64,000 bases of DNA from VBWE01 sp943372645 (GTDB lineage: Bacteria > Bacteroidota > Bacteroidia > Palsa-965). Both the position numbers and the translations under genes were made by a program. The stretch is from assembly GCA_943372645.1 (NCBI GenBank), contig CALRZN010000001.1, positions 468,998 through 532,997 of the forward strand, given 5' to 3'. Shown one piece after another: positions 24,935 through 33,525 of the stretch. Numbering within the stretch: the first letter of the stretch is position 1; the number at the start of each line of letters is the position of its first letter. The notes below the pieces were generated by a model. The model saw only the letters and a list, made by a program, of their open reading frames with translations, had not been told where the DNA came from and searched no databases.

Positions 24935-26566
24935 ATGGCAGTTCAAGATTTTGCAAACGGCGCCAACATTCTCCAGCAGGTTGATGTAAGCCAAATATTC
25001 AAATCGCTGGCAATGGGTATTGCCGAAGCCCAGCAGGAGCTCGACGATAATTCCATTGCCCAGCTCGAACGATTGTCCGAAACCGAGCTGGCCGGCAAAT
25101 CGCTGCTGGAACTCGGATTTGTTCCGGCCTTCTATTCCTTTACGTATGCCGACATCAGCGCGAGCATTCACCTGCGCATGGCAGAGAAAACAAGCCTCGA
25201 ACTGGGCTTTGCCGCCAGTTTCGATTACTCCAGCTCGAGCGGTGCCGAAAGCGACTTCAGTAACCTGAGCAAAGAGCACCAGTTCTTTTCGGAGAAAGAA
25301 GAATTCAGAAGCAACAGGAAATTCAGCATGAAATCCTCGAGCACAAGCCGCATAAAGGTGAACAACCAGTACTATGCGCTTGACCAGAATGAAGGTTCTG
25401 TTTCGATGATTGAAAAAATGCACGATGAACTCCTGGAGCAGGAAGCAATCGAACGGGTGAACATCCAGCGGAACGAAGCCTATACAACTGTTTACAAAAC
25501 AGAGCAAAACTTTACGGGACTTGCGATAACCTCGTTCGCGGCGGTTACAGCTGATTTTGGAGCAGTAAGTGTACCCATATCAACAGACTTTGCAACCACA
25601 TTCCCCAGTTCTCCTCCTCCCGGAATGTTTGGATTTTCAGGTTCAAAAGTATGGGGACTTGCCCCGGGGCCAATTGACCTGGAATTTTACTTTGACTTTG
25701 ATAAGCGGATAATGGATTTTGATTACGATCAAACCGTATCCACGTATGACAAGCGGGCTGTTTTCAATGCGCTGGGAGCAATTCTGCGCACCGATCCGTC
25801 GCTGGTAATAAAAATTGAAGGCTACACAGATGGCAGCGGCCCGAACAATTACAACGATCACCTGTCCATCGATCGCTGCAATGCGCTGCTGAACTGGCTT
25901 GTTGCAAAAGGTGCTGATCTGACGCAGCTGCAGCCGCACGGGAACGGGGAAACGCTGGCGGGTTCCAATCAAAATCCGGCCGCGCAGTTCCGTAAGGTTA
26001 CTGTCATTCTTCCTCCCGGCCGCAGCTACATTTATTATCCCGTTTACAATCCGAGCCCGACCTTCTCGCCTCCCGGTCCGGCAGGAGCCAGCTTCCTGCT
26101 CGCTGCGGCATCTTCTTTCGTTGTAACAAATGAAAGTGCATCGCAATTTGAATCAGGCGAATCAACTTATACGTTGCTGTCAGATTACGTAGCAGGGAAC
26201 TCGACCCATTTCTATTCAGAAACCCGGGAAGACATTCTGCACCTGCTTCATAAAGACACGGAGCTTACGTTCATGGCTTACTCCGAAGAATCTGAAAACA
26301 TCGAGATCGTAGCGGAAGAAGGCAGCGAAGAAGAAATACGGGTGTACAATAACGAAAACGAAACGGAACGTATCCAGAGCCTTGCTACGAAGAACCGGTC
26401 GGACCGGACATTTGCAGCCAGCGCCAGTGTTGACTTCCGGTTCTCGCGCCAGTTCGAAATGTCGGTTGAAGGCAGCGCATCGATGTCGGCCCACATGGTG
26501 GCTGTACCGCCGCCTGAAGCATTTACGCTGCACATTGCGACCGCGTATAACCCGCCAACACCGTAA
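24935..26566 (+). CDS. Paralogue module protein with inserted OmpA-like domain
   Basis: The product has 543 residues. N-terminal helix M-G-I-A-E-A-Q-Q-E-L-D-D-N-S-I and strand L-E-L-G-F-V-P-A-F-Y-S-F (residues 25-75) belong to the module shared by six proteins here. The closing part of the module (F-S-R-Q-F-E-M-S-V-E-G-S-A-S, then V-A-V-P-P-P-E-A) comes only at residues 505-530. In between lies an OmpA-C-like domain (I-K-I-E-G-Y-T-D-G-S-G; S-I-D-R-C-N-A-L-L-N-W-L; P-A-A-Q-F-R-K-V) plus about 150 residues of unknown type. OmpA-C domains bind peptidoglycan, yet no signal peptide is present, so export, if any, is by another route. Confidence 0.82.
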   Translation: MAVQDFANGANILQQVDVSQIFKSLAMGIAEAQQELDDNSIAQLERLSETELAGKSLLELGFVPAFYSFTYADISASIHLRMAEKTSLELGFAASFDYSSSSGAESDFSNLSKEHQFFSEKEEFRSNRKFSMKSSSTSRIKVNNQYYALDQNEGSVSMIEKMHDELLEQEAIERVNIQRNEAYTTVYKTEQNFTGLAITSFAAVTADFGAVSVPISTDFATTFPSSPPPGMFGFSGSKVWGLAPGPIDLEFYFDFDKRIMDFDYDQTVSTYDKRAVFNALGAILRTDPSLVIKIEGYTDGSGPNNYNDHLSIDRCNALLNWLVAKGADLTQLQPHGNGETLAGSNQNPAAQFRKVTVILPPGRSYIYYPVYNPSPTFSPPGPAGASFLLAAASSFVVTNESASQFESGESTYTLLSDYVAGNSTHFYSETREDILHLLHKDTELTFMAYSEESENIEIVAEEGSEEEIRVYNNENETERIQSLATKNRSDRTFAASASVDFRFSRQFEMSVEGSASMSAHMVAVPPPEAFTLHIATAYNPPTP

Positions 26567-26569
26567 ACC

Positions 26570-27052
26570 ATGGCCGCGATAGACACCATAAACAATACGA
26601 TTACCAATGCGCCCCTACCGCAGGTAATCGAAAAAATGGGGCTCGCTATTGCCCAGGCGCAGAAGGCCCTTGACATGAATTCGATTGCCATGCTGGCCGA
26701 ACTGGCGGAAAGCCCGATTACGATCGGGAACAAGGAAACGAACCTGCTGGCCCTGGGTTTTGTGCCAAGCTTTTATGCCTTTACCGAAGCCAGTTTCGAA
26801 GCCAAGATGGACTTTACGATAGCCGAATCCGAATCTTTAACAATAGGAGGATCGGTAGGCGTTGTTCTTCCTTTCGATACCGGGGGATCAAGAGGCCTGT
26901 TCGCGGCATCGGTGAACGCTTCACATACCCGCAAGTTCGACCAGGAAGCTTCGGCATCTTCGAGCATGGCTGCGCGGATGGTTTCACTGCCACCTCCCGA
27001 CCGGCTCCTGCAGTTTCTGAAAGAACTGAACCCTGAAACACCGGCAACTTAA
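26570..27052 (+). CDS. Minimal paralogue-module protein
   Basis: The product has 160 residues and shows the shortest form of the family: helix G-L-A-I-A-Q-A-Q-K-A-L-D-M-N-S-I, strand L-L-A-L-G-F-V-P-S-F-Y-A-F-T-E-A, central strands, and the end S-H-T-R-K-F-D-Q-E-A-S-A-S-S with V-S-L-P-P-P-D-R-L-L. No signal peptide, no cysteine, no catalytic motif. Starts 3 nt after the preceding gene. The simplest reading is a structural subunit. Confidence 0.8.
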   Translation: MAAIDTINNTITNAPLPQVIEKMGLAIAQAQKALDMNSIAMLAELAESPITIGNKETNLLALGFVPSFYAFTEASFEAKMDFTIAESESLTIGGSVGVVLPFDTGGSRGLFAASVNASHTRKFDQEASASSSMAARMVSLPPPDRLLQFLKELNPETPAT

Positions 27053-27108
27053 TCGCTGCCAATAACAACAACCATACAATTAATTAACCACTTCTAAAAC
27101 TTAAATCC

Positions 27109-28080
27109 ATGTTTGAAAAACCAAGAATCGGCCAGGAACTGTTAGACGTCCCGATGGGCGATATGATCCAACAGATGGCATTTGCCATTGCTGAAGCACA
27201 ACGCCGCTTAGACGAAAACTCCATTGATACGGCCCAGATGATGGGCGGTCTTGAAACAATCACCGATGAAGTAACCGGTGAGGTAACCTTTGCCGACAGC
27301 CGGGTGTTCTTCGGTAAGGAAAAAGTAACAATAACCGATTCCATTACCCTGCATAACCAGAGCAGTGATATGGGATATCGCCAGAGCATCAGGGATAGCT
27401 TACAGAATGCCGGAGTTAGTTTTGTTACTACCAACCTGGTGAATGTAAGTACGTCGGATGTAGCACCAGGCGCAACCATTACTACTTTGGCTGACCTTAA
27501 AGACAATGATAACGGCACGTACACAGCAATCGCGTTAAATGATGCATCGAAAGTGTATATGATTCCCGGGGCGGCTTCCAATCCGGATAAATATTACAAA
27601 TTCATCAGCGAAGCAAGTGATACGGACAGAACGTACCTGGAGGTTAGCCGGTACAGCACTTCCATCGCTACCGAAAATCCGGTGGTTGCCGGCACGATCT
27701 ACGTTCCGAGCCGTGTTTCAATGCTGGAACTGGGCTTCTCGCCGACCTTCTACCAGTTTGTAGATACCATCATCGAAGTGAAGATCAGCATCAAATACAC
27801 CCAGGAAGGTTCTGTAACCCGGAACTCCGCTTCGGGTGGTTTCAGCAGCAGCGGCCGGACACAGGGCTTACGGGGATTAATCTTCGGCGGCCGCCGGAGC
27901 ACCACCGTTACCACGTCACACGTAAACGCTTCGTATTCCCAGAAATTCAGCTATTCGGCAGAAGGCTCGAGTTTACTCCGCACCAAATTAGTTCCGATTC
28001 CGCCGCCGGCAATCCTGGAAGAACGGATCCGGGCGCAGATGGAAGTACTTAGAGACGCTGCATTACCGGCAACATCATGA
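27109..28080 (+). CDS. Paralogue-module protein with about 150-residue insertion
   Basis: The product has 323 residues. The helix M-A-F-A-I-A-E-A-Q-R-R-L-D-E-N-S-I (near 25) and the strand L-E-L-G-F-S-P-T-F-Y-Q-F-V-D-T are separated by residues 45-200, an Asp/Thr-rich beta-type insert (T-D-E-V-T-G-E-V-T-F-A-D). The end is standard: A-S-Y-S-Q-K-F-S-Y-S-A-E-G-S-S and L-V-P-I-P-P-P-A-I-L-E-E-R. This shows that the helix and sandwich tolerate insertion at a second position. The stop overlaps the next start (ATGA). Confidence 0.8.
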   Translation: MFEKPRIGQELLDVPMGDMIQQMAFAIAEAQRRLDENSIDTAQMMGGLETITDEVTGEVTFADSRVFFGKEKVTITDSITLHNQSSDMGYRQSIRDSLQNAGVSFVTTNLVNVSTSDVAPGATITTLADLKDNDNGTYTAIALNDASKVYMIPGAASNPDKYYKFISEASDTDRTYLEVSRYSTSIATENPVVAGTIYVPSRVSMLELGFSPTFYQFVDTIIEVKISIKYTQEGSVTRNSASGGFSSSGRTQGLRGLIFGGRRSTTVTTSHVNASYSQKFSYSAEGSSLLRTKLVPIPPPAILEERIRAQMEVLRDAALPATS

Positions 28081-28580
28081 GCGTAGGTCAGGAACTGCTT
28101 AACGCCCCTTTCCCGGAACTGGTCCGGAGCCTCGGCAATGCAATTGCCGAGGCGCAATATAACCTGGACCGGGTCGCTATCCGCATTGCGCAGCAGATGG
28201 CCGGGTTCAAGCTGAACGGGAACGGAGAGCTGGTGCCGGACGAGACTGCTTTGATTCAGCTGAAAGAAGGTGATCCGAAAGTCAGTCTTCTTGCACTGGG
28301 ATTTACACCTACTTTTTATCAGTTCGTCGAAACACATCTTGAATTTAAAATGTCCATTTCGATGAAAACGAGTACCGAAGTAAGTGTTGGTGCATCGGTA
28401 AGTGCGAGTTATTTCGGACTTGTTTCCGCTTCTGTTAATGCAAGCTACTCACAGAAGTATCAGTACGAAGCGAGCGGCAGTTCAGAAATGCGCACCAAAC
28501 TTGTAACAGTACCTTCACCGGCCATATTCGAACAGCGGCTGAAACAACTGATCGAAAACGAAGAAGAAGAAACGCCGTAA
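28077..28580 (+). CDS. Paralogue-module protein, short form
   Basis: The product has 167 residues: L-G-N-A-I-A-E-A-Q-Y-N-L-D near 20, L-L-A-L-G-F-T-P-T-F-Y-Q-F-V-E-T near 67, then A-S-Y-S-Q-K-Y-Q-Y-E-A-S-G-S and L-V-T-V-P-S-P-A-I-F-E-Q-R. It is closest to 27109-28080 in its closing segment, suggesting tandem duplication. Overlaps that gene by 4 bp. Confidence 0.8.
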   Translation: MSVGQELLNAPFPELVRSLGNAIAEAQYNLDRVAIRIAQQMAGFKLNGNGELVPDETALIQLKEGDPKVSLLALGFTPTFYQFVETHLEFKMSISMKTSTEVSVGASVSASYFGLVSASVNASYSQKYQYEASGSSEMRTKLVTVPSPAIFEQRLKQLIENEEEETP

Positions 28581-28584
28581 TCAC

Positions 28585-30012
28585 ATGGCCAGGAGCTGGA
28601 AACAGTTTTTAAAAAAGGAAGACAGCCCTTCTCAGGATACCGAAAGTTCGAAAGAACTTTCGGGTATTGAGAAGGAGCTGGCTCTTTCACTGGAAGAACT
28701 TGCCGAATCGAATGAGCAGCTGAAATCGGTTCTGCAGGAGCGGGAAGCACTTGAAGAAAAAATGCGTCAGCTGGTAAACCCGTCAGGGGATGCACAGCCG
28801 GGCCCGCGCTTCGGTGGTGAAATTGCCCCGATCGGCCAGAAACGGCGTGATGATCAGAAACAGTTCAACGCTAAAAAAAAGCTCGAAGAAAAACTCCGGA
28901 ACAAGAAAAAACTGGAAGAAAAGATCAGGCTGAAAGAAAAAGAACTGGACGCCTGGAATGAAAAAATTGACCGCATCCGGCAAAAAGTGAACCGCACAAA
29001 AGCATGGTTCACCAGGAAAAAAGAAGAAGCCGGACAGGTTAAAAAACTGGCCGGGGAGTTTGAACGAAAACTGAAAACAAAACTTCCCGACGAGTTTGAA
29101 CGGAAGGTAAAAGCAAAATTACCTGACGGGTTTGAAAAGAAAATTAAACCAAAAATCCCCGACGGGTTTGACTATGAAAAAATCGGGGGTTCACTGAAAA
29201 AAGCAGTTGACGGTTTTTCGTTTGATGACAAAATGGCCGGCAGTACCGGCGAGGCTTTTAACAAGTCCCTTGATGCGGTCCGGAAAAAAGTAACCGAACA
29301 GCCCGCGGTGAAAAAGGTTGTTGATAAGTGGGAAGACCTCAAAGATAAAAAGCGTGAAGCTGCAAAGGTCGTAAGTAAATTTGAGCGGCTGATTGAACAA
29401 AAAAACAAGATACAGGAGTTTAAAGACAAGTTTGATAAATTTTCCTTCGACCCGGATAAAGAATCGATTGAGGAAGTATTCGCGGATGAAATTGATGCTG
29501 TTGAGAAAGCAATAGAACGTAAAACCGGGCCAAAAAAATCCTTGTTTGAACGTTTACTGGAAAAACGAAAACAAAAAAAAGCGGAAAAAGAAGAAGGAGC
29601 GAAACGCAAAAAAGAAAAAGGATTTTCGACCGGCGATCTTGATAAAGAACAACGCGAAAACACAGGCGGGGAAGACAGCGGGGAAAAGGAAAGCAATGAC
29701 GACGATGATTTTGAAAAACGGGAGAAGTCGAGAAAACAACGAAGAGCCGAGCGGAAGATGGAAAAAAAACTTTCACGATTTAATGATAACACAAACGTTG
29801 AATCAGCAGACAACGGAAAAGAAAACGCCGGCAGTGAAGAAAAGAAAAGCAGCGAAGCCGCACTGAAAAAAAAGCAGGAGCAGGAAGAACTGGAGAAACG
29901 GGAACAACAACGGCAGGAAAAAATAAACGAACGAATGGCCGAACGAAGGGAAGCACGCAGGGAAGAAAAACGCCAGGAAAGAACGACTAAAATAAAAGAC
30001 AAATTCGATTGA
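28585..30012 (+). CDS. Long charged coiled-coil protein
   Basis: The product has 475 residues, extremely rich in Lys, Glu and Arg. Heptad-like helices (S-L-E-E-L-A-E-S-N-E-Q-L near 32; K-K-L-E-E-K-I-R-L-K-E-K-E-L near 110) alternate with a short tandem repeat of about 12 residues, F-E-R-K-L-K-T-K-L-P-D / F-E-R-K-V-K-A-K-L-P-D / F-E-K-K-I-K-P-K-I-P-D (about 165-202). The C-terminal 150 residues are almost entirely charged. Nothing enzymatic. Likely a filamentous scaffold or linker, in the middle of the paralogue cluster. Confidence 0.8.
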   Translation: MARSWKQFLKKEDSPSQDTESSKELSGIEKELALSLEELAESNEQLKSVLQEREALEEKMRQLVNPSGDAQPGPRFGGEIAPIGQKRRDDQKQFNAKKKLEEKLRNKKKLEEKIRLKEKELDAWNEKIDRIRQKVNRTKAWFTRKKEEAGQVKKLAGEFERKLKTKLPDEFERKVKAKLPDGFEKKIKPKIPDGFDYEKIGGSLKKAVDGFSFDDKMAGSTGEAFNKSLDAVRKKVTEQPAVKKVVDKWEDLKDKKREAAKVVSKFERLIEQKNKIQEFKDKFDKFSFDPDKESIEEVFADEIDAVEKAIERKTGPKKSLFERLLEKRKQKKAEKEEGAKRKKEKGFSTGDLDKEQRENTGGEDSGEKESNDDDDFEKREKSRKQRRAERKMEKKLSRFNDNTNVESADNGKENAGSEEKKSSEAALKKKQEQEELEKREQQRQEKINERMAERREARREEKRQERTTKIKDKFD

Positions 30013-30013
30013 T

Positions 30014-30715
30014 ATGAGTATACAAACAAACGCGCTTGCCCTGCATGAAATACTCCTGAGTATTTCCGACAGCCTCAATAAAGCGCAGATCCAGTTACGG
30101 AATATGCCGGCCTATGATGAGTATGGCAGGCCCAACACCATTTACCAGCTGCCCTACCTCGATTTCAACCTCGAAGTCATTTCCGAATTTGCAGCACCTG
30201 CCGGCACTTCACCGGCAATGAAATCGGCACAACTTGCCCAGGTTGCAACAGGAAATTTCCTGAAGTTTGTTCCCTTTGCCGCAACTGATTATTCCAAACT
30301 CAGCAAGAATAAAATCACCAGTGTGATTTCCGGAAGGTTTATTGCCGTGTTGCCGAACGATGGTTTGCAGCAGGTTTACATGTCATGCCAGGCAACCCTG
30401 CTAAAGGAAACAACCACTTCAGTAACCTACCAGGTAATTGTCAGGCTCCGGAATGCAACCAGCGACCCGCTCGACGGGCAACGTGTGGAAGTGAATTTCG
30501 ACCGGCAGAATTCAGACAGCATTAATGGTTCTGCAGTGGCCGACCCGGTATTTACTTCACAAAAAGACGGCTTTACCGGGATCGCCGGTACACCCGGCGA
30601 ATTTGTAACCACCGTAATCCTGAATGCCGCGGATTACCAGGCTGGCAAAACATTCATTTTTGTTGCCAACAGCGGCACTGTTTTTTCATCAGCAGGCATC
30701 AGCCGCCCTAACTAA
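30014..30715 (+). CDS. Divergent paralogue-module protein
   Basis: The product has 233 residues. N-terminal helix E-I-L-L-S-I-S-D-S-L-N-K-A-Q-I-Q-L matches the position of the A-I-A-E-A-Q helix in its neighbours, and I-Y-Q-L-P-Y-L-D-F-N-L-E-V-I-S-E-F matches the F-Y-Q-F-V-E-T-x-x-E strand. The rest (from about 100) is a beta-rich domain with Q-R-V-E-V-N-F-D-R-Q and a C-terminal F-I-F-V-A-N-S-G-T-V-F. The P-P-P end of the family is missing. Starts 1 nt after the coiled-coil gene. Confidence 0.72.
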   Translation: MSIQTNALALHEILLSISDSLNKAQIQLRNMPAYDEYGRPNTIYQLPYLDFNLEVISEFAAPAGTSPAMKSAQLAQVATGNFLKFVPFAATDYSKLSKNKITSVISGRFIAVLPNDGLQQVYMSCQATLLKETTTSVTYQVIVRLRNATSDPLDGQRVEVNFDRQNSDSINGSAVADPVFTSQKDGFTGIAGTPGEFVTTVILNAADYQAGKTFIFVANSGTVFSSAGISRPN

Positions 30716-30726
30716 CCCTTAAGATC

Positions 30727-31926
30727 ATGGCCTTACCTTCAGATATTGTTACTTATCGGTTCAAACTCCTTGATACGGCCAGCCAGCCGGTCAGAAACCA
30801 GGGTGTTTCGCTTCAGTATTTCAAAGCGGATACGCGTACCTGGGTGGAAATTCACAAGGGGGTGACCAATGACGGCGTTTACTCGTTTTCGGAAACTCTT
30901 GACAAGGACGCTTATTCTGTTTTTTTAAGAGAACGCATTATCCCGGAACTCCGGATTGTAGCTGTTCCTCCCGTTTATCAACTCATTAAGCCGGAGGTGC
31001 TGGCATTTGTCTGCCAGTTTTCGTTCACTACCTCAACGGTGAACAATGCAATCATAACCAACTTCCTGGTTGATTTCGGATCTGCATATTTTATTGACAA
31101 AGAAACAGCGCTGACGGCCGATGTTTTTTCTGACTTTATTGTAATTACGTCTCCTTTTCCCTTTGTCAGCCAGGCGGACCTGAAGAAGCAGATCGAATCA
31201 CTCCGGAAAGAGCTCCAGGCGTGCCAGGAAAACAGGGCACAGTTACTTGCTGATAACAAGGCGCAGGCCGAACAAATTGCAACCATGAAGATTGAGGTGG
31301 AATCGCAAGCCACCACAATCAATGCGCTGAACACACAGCTGATTACCGCGCTCTCGAAACTTGAGCAGAAAACACTTGAAGTAACACAGCTCAACACCAT
31401 CAAACTGCAGCTTGAAAAAACGGTTCTTGAACTGCAGAAAAAGATTGAAGAACTTAACCGGGAAATCAGTATTGATGAGCAACCGATTCCGGTAAATACG
31501 CTTTATACAAACCTTGTACGCGAGCTTGAACTTTCCACCGAGCAAAACCGGGGCGCCAATTTCAAGCTGGCCAATATTTCGCTCAAACTGAAAACACTGC
31601 TTTCCAGCGATGAGAACGGAATAAATGCGCAACTGTTCGGACTGAGCCAGATGGATCAGATCAACGGGGCGGCAGTCAGCGAAATTGTTTTCGATATCGC
31701 ACCCTCAACCACACCTGCGCCGCAGAGCGGCACGATGCCTAACCTGCTCGGCCTTACCGAAACGGCTACCCGCAAAATTCTCGACAGCCTTGGTTTACGC
31801 CTGAATCCTGTATTCCAGAACAACCCGCGGGTAGTAAACGGCGATTCGTTCAAACAAAGCCCGGAAGCAGGCAAAAACTACAATACAAACGATTTTGTAA
31901 CCGTAATATTCAGCAAACATGAGTGA
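30727..31926 (+). CDS. Beta-sandwich / coiled-coil / PASTA protein
   Basis: The product has 399 residues. Residues 1-80: an Ig-like or carboxypeptidase-regulatory-like sandwich (Y-R-F-K-L-L-D-T-A-S-Q-P-V). Residues 145-255: a long coiled coil (L-K-K-Q-I-E-S-L-R-K-E-L-Q through L-E-L-Q-K-K-I-E-E-L-N). Residues about 335-399: one PASTA domain (M-P-N-L-L-G-L-T-E ... G-L-R-L; Q-S-P-E-A-G-K; V-T-V-I-F-S). PASTA domains usually sit on external parts of Ser/Thr kinases or PBPs; here there is no kinase, no membrane segment and no signal peptide. The stop overlaps the next start by 8 bp. Confidence 0.8.
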   Translation: MALPSDIVTYRFKLLDTASQPVRNQGVSLQYFKADTRTWVEIHKGVTNDGVYSFSETLDKDAYSVFLRERIIPELRIVAVPPVYQLIKPEVLAFVCQFSFTTSTVNNAIITNFLVDFGSAYFIDKETALTADVFSDFIVITSPFPFVSQADLKKQIESLRKELQACQENRAQLLADNKAQAEQIATMKIEVESQATTINALNTQLITALSKLEQKTLEVTQLNTIKLQLEKTVLELQKKIEELNREISIDEQPIPVNTLYTNLVRELELSTEQNRGANFKLANISLKLKTLLSSDENGINAQLFGLSQMDQINGAAVSEIVFDIAPSTTPAPQSGTMPNLLGLTETATRKILDSLGLRLNPVFQNNPRVVNGDSFKQSPEAGKNYNTNDFVTVIFSKHE

Positions 31927-32548
31927 TCCGATAAGCAATTTCAGCGAATTACTGTCTAACCCGCTTGGCGATTTGATATCATCCATCGGCAAAGGCGTTG
32001 GCGAAGCACAGGCTGCGCTTGATGCAGGTTCGTTAAACGCAACACTTGATATTTACCGGGAAGATAATGCTGCCGGACGAACGCCGGATGAACAGCGGAT
32101 GATTGACCTGATCCGTGAGATCGGTTATCAGCCTACATTCTATGTACTGCCGGAAACGGAAGTAGAAGCACAGATCTCGATCAGCATGAGCCTGAACAGC
32201 AACCCTGCGAGCCCGCTTACACCTGCAAAAACAGCTTCGCGCTTTTCGGCCATAGCCACCCCGCTGAATGCGGGAAACATCAACCGGTTTCACATCAGCT
32301 CCAATGCGGTTGCAAAACTGAAATTCAAGATTGTACCGGTTCCTCCGCCAGCTGCAATTACCGAAATGCGTGTGGTGCCCGATCTGTCCGGAAAAGTACT
32401 CAATGACGCGACCATCGCACTCATTGCCCAGCTGGGCTTTGCGTACCGGATAGACGGAACACTTACTGCAGGATCAATTGCAACACAATTACCCGCCGCC
32501 CAGGATATTGTGCGGGCCGGTACAGAACTCGTGCTCACGCTGCGCTAA
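31919..32548 (+). CDS. Paralogue-module protein with C-terminal PASTA domain
   Basis: The product has 209 residues. I-G-K-G-V-G-E-A-Q-A-A-L-D-A-G-S-L (near 20) and I-G-Y-Q-P-T-F-Y-V-L-P-E-T-E-V-E-A-Q-I-S (near 65) mark the shared module, whose end is K-F-K-I-V-P-V-P-P-P-A-A-I. A PASTA domain follows directly (V-V-P-D-L-S-G-K-V-L-N-D-A; Q-L-P-A-A-Q-D-I-V). The PASTA domain here and in the previous protein links these two last genes functionally. Last gene of the cluster. Confidence 0.8.
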   Translation: MSDPISNFSELLSNPLGDLISSIGKGVGEAQAALDAGSLNATLDIYREDNAAGRTPDEQRMIDLIREIGYQPTFYVLPETEVEAQISISMSLNSNPASPLTPAKTASRFSAIATPLNAGNINRFHISSNAVAKLKFKIVPVPPPAAITEMRVVPDLSGKVLNDATIALIAQLGFAYRIDGTLTAGSIATQLPAAQDIVRAGTELVLTLR

Positions 32549-32624
32549 CGGTCCGCATAATTAAACGTAACCAGAAATCCGGGGTAGATAATAAAACCAC
32601 CGGCGAACTGCGCACCTAAAAAAA

Positions 32625-32663
32625 GCAGCAGCAGCCCCGTGGTTCAGGCGGAGCCGCTGCTGT
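32625..32663 (-). terminator. Hairpin terminator for the leftward lipoprotein gene
   Basis: CAGCAGCAGC (32626-32635) pairs with GCCGCTGCTG (32653-32662). On the reverse strand it is followed by a run of seven T, so it acts for the gene at 32692-33390. It may also end the rightward cluster. Confidence 0.75.
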
Positions 32664-32691
32664 AATTACACGTTTTAAATTGCTTTAAAAA

Positions 32692-33390
32692 TTAAAGCCC
32701 GGCACCTTTGAGCGATGCACACCAGTCGCCACCATATACCGGTGTAAACCAATAGTAGCCGACCAGCACCGTATGCAAATTCGGAATGCTGTTTTGTGTA
32801 CGGTACCAGGTTCCGGAATAGCAGGAGCCGTCAAACAAATCCACATAGGATGCAGTAATCATTTCAAGCGAAGAAATATTATCGTTTGCTTCGTTTAACC
32901 ACTGCTGCTGAAAATACGAGCAATACGCCCTGCGCAGGAAAACATATTCGTTCTGGTAATTGATGTCGCGGTAAAATTTAAAGATACCGTTACCGTTATT
33001 GGTGATGTTGTCGCAGGCGCGGCTGTTTCCGTTATCGGTAATATTGCAGTACGCATCCATTTTGGCCGACGAATCAAAAATGCGGATGCCATACGTTTGG
33101 TTTTTCTCATCCTGTGTTTCCAGCAGGAAACCGAATCCCGGGGTTTGTTTCAGCTGCAGCGTGAGTGCACGGAAACGTTCCACATCGCCGCTTACGCCCA
33201 CCACTTCGTATTTGTTGTTCATCTCATACGTAATTGCAAAGTGTTGTTCACCGTAGGTGTAGTTGTGCAGCACCCGTTCGTTTTGAACGACAGCCGCCTT
33301 CTCCCGGTTTTCAATGTTAATCTGTTCTTTGTTACATCCTGTAACTGCGATTGCACACAGTGCAGCAAACGCCATTATTGTTTTTTTCAT
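32692..33390 (-). CDS. Lipoprotein with beta/gamma-crystallin-like motif
   Basis: The product has 232 residues with a lipoprotein signal and lipobox A-V-T-G-C (Cys19). The C-terminal half contains a Greek-key-like segment, F-Y-R-D-I-N-Y-Q-N-E-Y-V-F-L, followed by N-D-N-I-S-S-L-E, which fits the (N/D)(N/D)xx(S/T)S calcium-clamp motif of microbial beta/gamma-crystallins. The N-terminal part (30-110) is of unknown fold. Likely outer-membrane anchored with a Ca-stabilised domain. Monocistronic, convergent with the paralogue cluster. Confidence 0.72.
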   Translation of the reverse strand: MKKTIMAFAALCAIAVTGCNKEQINIENREKAAVVQNERVLHNYTYGEQHFAITYEMNNKYEVVGVSGDVERFRALTLQLKQTPGFGFLLETQDEKNQTYGIRIFDSSAKMDAYCNITDNGNSRACDNITNNGNGIFKFYRDINYQNEYVFLRRAYCSYFQQQWLNEANDNISSLEMITASYVDLFDGSCYSGTWYRTQNSIPNLHTVLVGYYWFTPVYGGDWCASLKGAGL

Positions 33391-33525
33391 AAGCTGTTAT
33401 TAGTTGTTTTGCCCAAATGTATATTCCTGCTTATGATATTGTCTGGTTTTGTTTACGAACAGCCATAATACGTGCAGGAACAGCAAAACAGACCGGCCGG
33501 TAATACATACACCGCGTGCAAAAAA

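Noticed and set aside
29172..30029. 285-codon Ser/Phe-rich open frame antisense to the coiled-coil gene
   Set aside because: It is the complement of Lys/Glu/Arg codons and shows no start context or domain.
23290..32548. Contractile injection system or tailocin
   Set aside because: No sheath, tube, baseplate, spike/PAAR, LysM or AAA+ ATPase genes are present among the ten genes.
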